A DNA stretch of 5,248 bases from NCBI GenBank assembly GCA_027485365.1, contig JAIXRD010000339.1:1-5248 (forward strand). The letters run 5' to 3'. The notes beneath the pieces are model-generated. The model searched no databases. It worked only from the letters and a program-made list of their open reading frames with translations, and was not told the DNA's origin. Each line of letters begins with the position of its first letter. Within the stretch, counting starts at the first letter, position 1. The DNA comes from Cryomorphaceae bacterium. Its GTDB lineage: Bacteria > Bacteroidota > Bacteroidia > Flavobacteriales_D > Crocinitomicaceae. The position numbers and the translations under genes are program-made. Below, one piece after another: positions 1-5,248 of the stretch.

Positions 1-861
1 AATCCATATACGATTCGTATCGTTTCTGACATCCTTGAGTCTAATGGTTCTTCTTCTATGGCCACTGTTTGCGCGGGTACATTAGCACTTATGGACGGTG
101 GGGTTAAAATTACTGCACCCGTTTCAGGAATTGCGATGGGCCTTGTAGCCGATGAAGGTAAATTCGCTGTGTTGTCTGATATCCTAGGAGATGAAGACCA
201 CTTAGGAGATATGGACTTTAAAGTAACGGGAACCGCAAAAGGAATTACAGCGTGTCAAATGGACATTAAAGTAGATGGGTTACCTTATGAAGTGTTAATT
301 CAAGCATTGCATCAAGCAAGAGCAGGACGTTTACACATCTTAAACAAGATTACTGAAACTATTGCTGAGCCACGCGACAATTACAAAGCGTCTACGCCTC
401 GCATCGAGGGAATCATCATTCCAAATGAAATGATCGGTGCAGTAATCGGACCAGGTGGTAAAATTATCCAAGGACTTCAAAAAGAAACAGGAACTACAAT
501 CACGATTGAGGAATTACCGAACGGTGAAGGTTCAGTTCAAATTCTCTCTAATGATGGTCCTAGCATGGAAGAAGCACTTCGACGAGTTAAGTTAATTGCA
601 TTCCCACCGCAAGTGGAGGATGGTGCTACCTACGAAGGAAAAATCAAATCCATCAAGGACTTTGGGTGCTTCGTAGAGATTATTCCAGGAACCGATGGAT
701 TAATTCATATTTCTGAATTTTCATGGGAAAAAGTAGCTAAAATGGAGGATGTATGTAAAGAAGGAGAAATCCTAACCTTCAAAGTGATGGGGAAAGATCC
801 AAAAACTAAAAAATGGAAGTTATCACGTAAGGTCTTACTTCCGAAACCGGAGAATAATTAA
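1..861 (+). CDS. pnp: Polynucleotide phosphorylase (PNPase), 3' part of gene
   Basis: This is the C-terminal 286 residues of polyribonucleotide nucleotidyltransferase, the cytoplasmic enzyme that degrades RNA 3'-to-5' using phosphate and can run in reverse to add tails. The reading frame is open from base 1 with no start, so the gene begins outside the window. Aligned without gaps to my memory of E. coli PNPase, fragment residue 1 is about residue 421, giving a full length near 706, normal for the family. Fragment S18-S19 match the phosphate-binding serines 438-439. D66, D72 and K74, in the GDEDHLGDMDFK stretch, match catalytic D486, D492 and K494. A KH domain follows at about residues 133-200, with its GPGG loop at 150-153. 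An S1 RNA-binding domain follows at about 205-277 (KDFGCFVEI, GLIHISE). The protein ends shortly after S1. All key residues visible are intact. The gene is followed at once by a terminator, so it is the last gene of its transcript. Confidence 0.97.
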   Translation, partial: NPYTIRIVSDILESNGSSSMATVCAGTLALMDGGVKITAPVSGIAMGLVADEGKFAVLSDILGDEDHLGDMDFKVTGTAKGITACQMDIKVDGLPYEVLIQALHQARAGRLHILNKITETIAEPRDNYKASTPRIEGIIIPNEMIGAVIGPGGKIIQGLQKETGTTITIEELPNGEGSVQILSNDGPSMEEALRRVKLIAFPPQVEDGATYEGKIKSIKDFGCFVEIIPGTDGLIHISEFSWEKVAKMEDVCKEGEILTFKVMGKDPKTKKWKLSRKVLLPKPENN

Positions 862-868
862 TTAATTT

Positions 869-896
869 AAAGGGGAGATTTTTTCTCCCCTTTCTT
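869..896 (+). terminator. Rho-independent terminator of pnp
   Basis: The arms at 869-878 (AAAGGGGAGA) and 884-893 (TCTCCCCTTT) pair perfectly over 10 bp around a five-T loop. The stem ends in a T-rich stretch that runs into CTTATTG. It starts eight bases after the pnp stop codon and separates pnp from the next gene. The U-tract after the stem is short and interrupted by a C, but the A-tract/T-tract symmetry is typical of an intrinsic terminator. Confidence 0.9.
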
Positions 897-903
897 ATTG
901 TAG

Positions 904-937
904 TTTGTTTATTATTAATTATCCTAGTGTACATTTG
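904..937 (+). promoter_or_regulatory. Predicted Bacteroidota-type promoter for the repeat protein gene
   Basis: TACATTTG at 930-937 is an exact match to the Bacteroidota -7 consensus TAnnTTTG. TTTG at 904-907 fits the -33 element, with 22 bases between the two, inside the 17-23 range described for Flavobacterium. Transcription would begin around 941-945, leaving a leader of only about 10 A/T-rich bases before the ATG at 952. No purine-rich Shine-Dalgarno sequence precedes that ATG, as is usual in this phylum. The match is by consensus only. Confidence 0.7.
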
Positions 938-951
938 TTAAAAAAAATATC

Positions 952-3900
952 ATGAAGAAATTTTTATTTGTTTATTTAACCCTGGTTGTTCTTAATTTAA
1001 ACGCGCAGCCTTTATTTTACGAACCGTTTACCTATACACCAAGCAACGTAAATGGCTTATACCTGCAGTCAAACGCGGTATGGAAAAACGCCAATACTGG
1101 AGACTCAATTTTTGTAGTTGCCAATAGTTTGTCCTATCCTGGCTTAGCGGCCTCACAGGGTGAGAAAGTAGCTTTTGATGGAGCTGGAGTTGATAATTAC
1201 CGTGCATTCACGCAACAAACAAGCGGTGAAGTTTATACATCCTTTGTTATGAACGTTGCATCGCTCGGACTAATGAATACTACTGGAACCTACGTGCTAA
1301 CGTTATTGGAAAACAATTCAACCTCTGCTTTTGGTGCATGTTTATGGTTGAAGAAAAGTGCCACAGCCGGAAAATACAATATTGGAGTTTCCAATCGAAG
1401 TAATTCTGCTGTTACCTATTTGCCTACCGATCTAGATACCTTAACCTCTCATTTCATTGTATTATCCTACGAGATTATTGCAGGAAGTGCAAATGATGTT
1501 TCATCCATTTGGTTAAATACCGCGCAATTCGGGGGCACAGAACCAGTTTCTTCAGCAACTGCCCTTGGAGGTACCGATTTATCAGCCGCTGGAATTGGAA
1601 GATTAATGCTTCGTCAGCCTGCAGCAACTGCAAACGCACCATTTGTTCAATTCGATGAAATTCGCGTTGGAACTACTTGGGCTTCAGTTACCCCCTGTGC
1701 ATCACCAACGACCTATTATCAAGACTTAGACGGTGATTCTTTTGGTAATCCAAATAGTCCTATTTCTGCTTGTTTAGCACAACCGGGTTTAGTATTAAAT
1801 AACCAAGACTGTAATGATAACAGTGCAGCAATTAATCCAAACACCGTTTGGTACGCGGATGCGGATGGCGATGGGTTTGGAAATCTAGCCATTACACAAA
1901 CAGCATGTGTACAACCTAATGGGTTTGTTGCTAATAATACGGATTGTAATGATAACAATGCGCTAGCGAATGTCGTAACTACATGGTATGCAGATACAGA
2001 TGGCGATGGGTATGGAAACGCGGCAACCTCAATGCAAAATTGTGGTCAGCCCGCAGGATACGTTGCTAACAGTACGGATTGTAATGATGCGTCAGCGGCG
2101 GTTAATCCCGCGGCTATTGAAGTCTTTAATGGCATCGATGATAATTGTAACAATACCGTAGATGAAGGATTTACACCGGTAACCTATTATTTAGATAATG
2201 ACGGAGACGGTGTAGGAGGGAACACGTTTGTAGTTGGAATTAACTCCCCAGGACCTAACTATGTATTAACTACTGGAGATTGTAACGACAACAGCGCCGT
2301 AATGTACCCAGGGAACACAGAAACGTGTGACAACCTTGATAATGATTGTGATGCCTCAATCGATGAAGGCTTGATTTTCCTGACCTATTTTCAGGATTCA
2401 GATGGAGATACGTATGGAAATCTTGCAGTAACTCTTTCCGCGTGTAGCGCTCCTCAAGGGTATGTCCTAAATAGCACCGATTGTAACGATCAGAATAGTG
2501 CCATTAATCCGGGTGCACAAGACATTCCAGGGAATGGAATTGATGAGGATTGCAGTGGTTTAGATGCACCAATTGTAGCTGCCCAACTCGGTCTATATGA
2601 GTTTACTCAAGCTTCTGGATGTCCTGTATTAGCAAATACGGTTACCACACAGCCAGCAAACGCAAGCTTCTCCATTTATACTAATGTTGGCGGAAGTTGT
2701 ACGGCTGCTGCTAATGTATTTAACAACAATACATGGAATACCACGGGTACAATCAATTTGAATAACTATAACGAGTTTTCTGTTCAAGCGGATTCTTGTT
2801 TTGGTCTATCCTTAACTAAACTTGCGTTTACTCATAAGGTTAGTAATGTAAATACCATTCCAACATGGCATTTACGTTCAAGTGTAGATAATTTTGCAAA
2901 CGATATTGCTTCTGATTCAATTACTACGAATGTTATTTTAAATGATACAGTGACCTTAGGTGCAGCGTTCGCTAACTTAAATCAAGTTACGTTTAGATTT
3001 TACATCACCGGAATTTCAACCGCTGGAGCGACCTGGAGAAATGACAATGTGAGCCTTTGGGGCTTCATTAATTCAGTGCAACCGCAAACGTTTTATGCGG
3101 ATACTGACGGTGATGGGTTTGGTGATGCTGCCAATACCTTACTTTCTTGTACCTTACCTGCTGGGTATTCCACAAACAATACAGATTGTGATGATTCAAA
3201 TGCACAAATCAACCCCAACACGATTTGGTACTTAGATAGCGATCAAGACGGTTATGGAGATCCAAATAACTTTACTACCTCATGCCTAACTCCTCCAGGG
3301 ACAGTATTGAATGGAGACGATTGCGATGATACCAACGCTCAATTGAATTTGTTAGCTATGTATTATGTGGATGCGGATGGCGATGGTTTTGGGGATGAGG
3401 CTACTGGTGTTGAAACCTGTGCTCAACCAGCAAATACAGTAACAGTAGGTGGTGATTGTGATGATTCGAATGATCAGATTTATCCAGGTGCAACAGAAAT
3501 CTGTGATGAATTAGATAATAACTGCGATGGAAACACAGATGAAGGATTGCCTTCAATTACCTATTACGAAGACCTTGATGAAGATGGTTTTGGTTCAAAT
3601 GTGTCTTTAGTTTCTTGCGATAGCCTTGGATTAGGATATTCTTTAGAAACAGGAGATTGCAATGATGCCAACGACCAAGTGTATCCGGGTGCAACCGAAG
3701 TATTGGATAATGGAATCGATGAAAACTGTGATGGATTTGATAATTATGCTGGTTTAACAGATGTATTAGTTCTTTCCATGGCTTTAACACCAAATCCTTC
3801 CGAAGGTGATGTAACCATTACCGTGTCAAATAATGAGCAATTTGATTTGACAATTTGCGATGTTACCGGTAAACTAATGCTTTCCTTGAAGAACATAGCG

Positions 3901-4002
3901 AATGGTACCTCGGTATCTACTCGCTCATGGGCACCTGGAACGTATTTTGTGACATTACGTCAAAATCAACAACAAATTATTTCAAAATTAATGGTGAAAT
4001 AA
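952..4002 (+). CDS. Secreted MopE-type Asp-rich repeat protein with T9SS sorting domain
   Basis: This 1016-residue exported protein has unknown function. Residues 1-18 are a signal peptide (MKKFLFVYLTLVVLNLNA, cut before Q19), which supports the ATG at 952. Residues 20 to about 248 look like a LamG/concanavalin-type jelly roll (start FYEPFTYTP, end FDEIRVGTTWASVTP). Residues 255-538 carry five Asp-rich repeats of the 'putative metal-binding motif' (MopE-like) family, and 714-931 carry four more. Each has a DxDxD loop and a DC(N/D)D motif, and five also have a third segment of the NGIDDNC(D)G type. Residues 539-713 are a separate beta-rich domain without repeats. Residues 942-1016 are a T9SS type A sorting domain (TPNPSEGD, DVTGK, GTYFVTL, ending KLMVK), predicting Sec export, T9SS passage across the outer membrane, then surface attachment or release. 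The Asp loops suggest calcium binding. A structural or adhesive role is more likely than an enzyme, since no catalytic motif is visible. The gene has its own promoter and terminator. Confidence 0.93.
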   Translation: MKKFLFVYLTLVVLNLNAQPLFYEPFTYTPSNVNGLYLQSNAVWKNANTGDSIFVVANSLSYPGLAASQGEKVAFDGAGVDNYRAFTQQTSGEVYTSFVMNVASLGLMNTTGTYVLTLLENNSTSAFGACLWLKKSATAGKYNIGVSNRSNSAVTYLPTDLDTLTSHFIVLSYEIIAGSANDVSSIWLNTAQFGGTEPVSSATALGGTDLSAAGIGRLMLRQPAATANAPFVQFDEIRVGTTWASVTPCASPTTYYQDLDGDSFGNPNSPISACLAQPGLVLNNQDCNDNSAAINPNTVWYADADGDGFGNLAITQTACVQPNGFVANNTDCNDNNALANVVTTWYADTDGDGYGNAATSMQNCGQPAGYVANSTDCNDASAAVNPAAIEVFNGIDDNCNNTVDEGFTPVTYYLDNDGDGVGGNTFVVGINSPGPNYVLTTGDCNDNSAVMYPGNTETCDNLDNDCDASIDEGLIFLTYFQDSDGDTYGNLAVTLSACSAPQGYVLNSTDCNDQNSAINPGAQDIPGNGIDEDCSGLDAPIVAAQLGLYEFTQASGCPVLANTVTTQPANASFSIYTNVGGSCTAAANVFNNNTWNTTGTINLNNYNEFSVQADSCFGLSLTKLAFTHKVSNVNTIPTWHLRSSVDNFANDIASDSITTNVILNDTVTLGAAFANLNQVTFRFYITGISTAGATWRNDNVSLWGFINSVQPQTFYADTDGDGFGDAANTLLSCTLPAGYSTNNTDCDDSNAQINPNTIWYLDSDQDGYGDPNNFTTSCLTPPGTVLNGDDCDDTNAQLNLLAMYYVDADGDGFGDEATGVETCAQPANTVTVGGDCDDSNDQIYPGATEICDELDNNCDGNTDEGLPSITYYEDLDEDGFGSNVSLVSCDSLGLGYSLETGDCNDANDQVYPGATEVLDNGIDENCDGFDNYAGLTDVLVLSMALTPNPSEGDVTITVSNNEQFDLTICDVTGKLMLSLKNIANGTSVSTRSWAPGTYFVTLRQNQQQIISKLMVK
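1714..2565 (+). repeat. Repeat block A: five Asp-rich MopE-type repeats (R1-R5)
   Basis: Protein residues 255-538. The first Asp of each DxDxD loop lies at 258, 303, 348, 415 and 482, giving exact steps of 45, 45, 67 and 67. R1 and R2 are short units ending after the DCND segment. R3 and R4 add a third segment ending in DEG, and R5 ends in the variant GIDEDCSGLD. R1, R2, R3 and R5 each have two cysteines exactly 13 residues apart (274/287, 319/332, 364/377, 498/511). R4 lacks the first of the pair but has C459/C466 in its third segment. All five use DCND, and the Asp loop is followed by GN. The DNA copies have diverged and only short runs are identical. Confidence 0.93.
2566..3090 (+). other. 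Inserted beta-sandwich-like domain between the repeat blocks
   Basis: Protein residues 539-713 contain none of the Asp-rich repeats. The sequence alternates polar and hydrophobic residues like a beta-sandwich. Motifs such as LAFTHKVSN, TWHLRSSVDNF, VTFRFYITG and TWRNDNVSLWG recall domains in secreted proteins of Bacteroidota, Planctomycetota and cyanobacteria, where a 'W-x-LRSS-x-D-x-F' strand and a final 'WRxDNxxLxG' strand recur. It has three cysteines (557, 583, 616). Binding to carbohydrate or another surface ligand is possible but is inference. The domain is in frame, and its base composition does not stand out from the rest of the gene. Confidence 0.65.
3091..3744 (+). repeat. Repeat block B: four Asp-rich MopE-type repeats (R6-R9)
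   Basis: Protein residues 714-931. The first Asp of each DxDxD loop lies at 717, 762, 807 and 874, giving exact steps of 45, 45 and 67. R6 and R7 are short units, R8 is a full unit ending DEG, and R9 ends in the variant GIDENCDGFD, matching the last unit of block A. Cysteine pairs are 13 apart in R6-R8 (733/746, 778/791, 823/836) and 14 apart in R9 (889/903). R6-R8 use DCDD and follow the Asp loop with GD, unlike block A. R7 has DSDQDG and R9 DLDEDG in place of the usual DxDGDG, but the three aspartates remain. Confidence 0.93.
3775..3999 (+). other. T9SS type A C-terminal sorting domain (coding region)
   Basis: Protein residues 942-1016 match the T9SS sorting-domain pattern (TIGR04183 type). 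A PNP-like opening is followed by a short beta-strand (LTPNPSEGDVTITV), then a central LTICDVTGK strand, GTYFVTL, and a basic C-terminus KLMVK. In known systems this domain guides the protein through the outer-membrane translocon and is then removed by PorU-type sortase, often with attachment to A-type LPS. This is the clearest evidence for both the location of the protein and the phylum of the host. Confidence 0.93.
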
Positions 4003-4025
4003 GTTGATTTTACTTGACTTTAATC

Positions 4026-4051
4026 AAAGCCGTCTTAGGACGGCTTTTTTT
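4026..4051 (+). terminator. Rho-independent terminator of the repeat protein gene
   Basis: AAAGCCGTC (4026-4034) pairs perfectly with GACGGCTTT (4039-4047) across the four-base loop TTAG. A run of seven Ts (4045-4051) begins inside the 3' arm. It lies 23 bases after the TAA stop. The GC-rich core and uninterrupted T-tract make it stronger than the terminator after pnp, and it should separate this gene from the peptidase gene that follows. Confidence 0.95.
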
Positions 4052-4141
4052 GTTTTATGAAACCCGTTAGGAATTCACTAATTTTATATCAAATTGTAAC
4101 TTCTGATGGATCAATTCGTCATGGATTAAACTCTTTTTATT

Positions 4142-5248
4142 ATGCTAAAAAATATACTTTTCTTGTTACTTGTCGCGTTGATTGGAAATGCGAACGCTCA
4201 ATACTGGCAACAACAGGTTGATTATCGGATTGAAGTCAAGTTGGACGACAAAACTCACCGGCTTTACGGGGAAATAGCCTTTGATTATCTCAACAATTCA
4301 CCGAGTACCTTGGATTCCTTGTACATCCACGTATGGCCGAATGCCTATAAAAATGGAAAGAGTGCATTGGCCGAACAGTTGGAAGGAGAAGGTAAGAAGT
4401 TATCCACGATCGATACCGCTAAATTAGGAGGGATTTCTGCCTTGGATTTTAAAATTAATGGCAGTGCCGTGTCCTGGTCTTTTCATCCGGATCATGAAGA
4501 TATCGTGCTTATCAAATTAGCACAACCCTTAGCGCCTGGAAAACAGCTTACGCTAACTACACCATTTATGGTTAAAATCCCTTCGGGTTCTATTTCTCGG
4601 TTGGGTCATATCGGACAATCTTATCAAATTACCCAATGGTATCCCAAACCTGCGGTATTCGATCACAAAGGATGGCATCCAATTCCTTACTTAAATCAAG
4701 GAGAGTTTTATTCTGAATACGGGTCATTTGATGTGTCGATTACTGTACCTAAGAACTATGTAGTTGGCGCTACAGGGGAATTGCAAAACCCAACGGAGGT
4801 AGCGTTTATGGATTCCATAGCTACGGACACTAAGAATCGAATTACAGAAATTATTGCACTTCCTAGCGGGATCCTGCGTGATTCCTTTCCATCCTCCGCT
4901 GCAGACTGGAAAACACTTCGCTATATACAAGATAAGGTGCATGATTTTGCGTGGTTTGCAGACAAACGATACAAGGTTTTAAAAGGATCGGTGAAATTAC
5001 CTGAATCGGGTCGAAACGTTACCACATGGGCCTTATTTACCCCAGCCAATGCATTAAATTGGCAAAATGCGATTGAATATATTAATGACGGTACCTATTA
5101 CTATTCAAAATGGAATGGGGATTATCCGTATTCGGCTGTTACCGCGGTTGATGGAACGATAAGTGCGGGTGGGGGTATGGAATATCCAATGATAACGGTA
5201 ATTGGAAATGCAAGCTCTGCACGAGAACTGGAGGTAGTGATTGTACAC
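4142..5248 (+). CDS. Exported M1-family metallopeptidase, 5' part of gene
   Basis: The frame stays open from ATG 4142 to the window edge, 369 codons with no stop, so the 3' end is missing. Residues 1-19 are a signal peptide (MLKNILFLLLVALIGNANA, cut before Q20), which supports this start; no Shine-Dalgarno sequence is present and the ATG follows CTCTTTTTATT. Residues 25 to about 240 resemble the N-terminal beta domain of M1 (aminopeptidase N-like) enzymes, with LYGEIAFDYLNNS, LDSLYIHVWPNAY and ITQWYPKPAVFDHKGWH. Residues 343-349 (GGGMEYP) match the family's exopeptidase motif, equivalent to GAMEN, in which E347 would hold the substrate amino end. The last codon is H369 in ELEVVIVH, where relatives continue as HExxH, so the zinc site lies just outside. 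The product is probably a periplasmic or outer-surface zinc peptidase that trims peptides, with specificity unknown. The upstream terminator suggests independent transcription, but no clear promoter was found. Confidence 0.9.
   Translation, partial: MLKNILFLLLVALIGNANAQYWQQQVDYRIEVKLDDKTHRLYGEIAFDYLNNSPSTLDSLYIHVWPNAYKNGKSALAEQLEGEGKKLSTIDTAKLGGISALDFKINGSAVSWSFHPDHEDIVLIKLAQPLAPGKQLTLTTPFMVKIPSGSISRLGHIGQSYQITQWYPKPAVFDHKGWHPIPYLNQGEFYSEYGSFDVSITVPKNYVVGATGELQNPTEVAFMDSIATDTKNRITEIIALPSGILRDSFPSSAADWKTLRYIQDKVHDFAWFADKRYKVLKGSVKLPESGRNVTTWALFTPANALNWQNAIEYINDGTYYYSKWNGDYPYSAVTAVDGTISAGGGMEYPMITVIGNASSARELEVVIVH

Noticed and set aside
869..951. rpoD or another housekeeping gene expected downstream of pnp
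   Set aside because: In many related genomes pnp is followed by rpoD. Here the next gene is the secreted repeat protein after a terminator and its own promoter, so there is no sign of such linkage. This may be an ordinary difference in gene order.
1719..1958. Open reading frame of 79 codons on the minus strand inside repeat block A
   Set aside because: It lies wholly within the repeat gene. It stays open because the Asp/Gly-rich codons of the repeats read as stop-poor codons in reverse. It shows no recognisable domain.
1714..3744. Copper binding by analogy with MopE
   Set aside because: The repeats resemble the MopE family, but the copper site known for Methylococcus MopE depends on other residues (His and a modified Trp) that I cannot identify here. 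Calcium is the better guess.
3557..3793. Open reading frame of 78 codons on the minus strand across R9 and the start of the sorting domain
   Set aside because: It is antisense to a clear coding region. Its His- and Leu-rich translation is low in complexity and reflects the GAT-rich plus strand.
4004..4027. TTGATT / AATCAA inverted repeat just before the second terminator
   Set aside because: Six A/T-rich base pairs around a 12-base loop, overlapping the terminator stem. This is expected by chance in such sequence.
4052..4141. Promoter for the peptidase gene
   Set aside because: No sequence here matches TAnnTTTG with a properly spaced TTG. The nearest candidates (TAACTTCT at 4097, TAAACTCT at 4127) miss key bases. 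A promoter may exist but cannot be supported.
4057..4221. 54-codon plus-strand frame starting just after the second terminator and overlapping the peptidase start
   Set aside because: It begins at the end of the terminator T-run, has no promoter or domain, and its second half lies out of frame over the peptidase signal peptide.
4724..4942. Open reading frame of 72 codons on the minus strand inside the peptidase gene
   Set aside because: The plus strand here carries a convincing M1 peptidase frame that runs to the window edge, and the reverse frame has no family features.

Overview
The window reads as a chromosomal piece from a Bacteroidota bacterium, most likely a flavobacterium-like marine or freshwater lineage. 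Three things support this. There is a type IX secretion (T9SS) C-terminal sorting domain. There is a TTTG / TAnnTTTG promoter of the Bacteroidota type. Both exported proteins have an 'A|Q' signal-peptide junction, and none of the starts has a Shine-Dalgarno sequence. The genus cannot be fixed from the sequence. No mobile element, CRISPR array or RNA gene was seen.

Layout, all on the + strand. (1) Positions 1-861 hold the 3' end of pnp, encoding polynucleotide phosphorylase: the second RNase PH-like core with its catalytic aspartates, then KH and S1 domains. A perfect 10-bp hairpin terminator follows (869-896). (2) Positions 952-4002 hold a complete gene for a 1016-residue exported, multidomain, acidic repeat protein. 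Its order is signal peptide, jelly-roll-like N-terminal domain, five Asp-rich MopE-type repeats, an inserted beta-sandwich-like domain, four more repeats, and a T9SS type A sorting domain. It has its own predicted promoter (904-937) and a strong terminator (4026-4051), so it is probably a single-gene transcript. (3) From 4142 to the window edge lies the 5' part of an exported M1-family (gluzincin) metallopeptidase. It is cut at the residue predicted to be the first histidine of the HExxH zinc motif.

The genes do not form an obvious pathway. A housekeeping RNA-decay gene is followed by two separately transcribed genes for exported proteins, one predicted to be displayed on the surface or released through T9SS, the other an exported peptidase. 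The most striking feature is the regularity of the repeat protein. Successive repeats are exactly 45 or 67 residues apart, in the order 45-45-67-67 in block A and 45-45-67 in block B. Each block carries its own signature residues and the blocks are split by an unrelated domain. Nothing here is clearly a wholly new system; the repeat protein is the part most worth following up.
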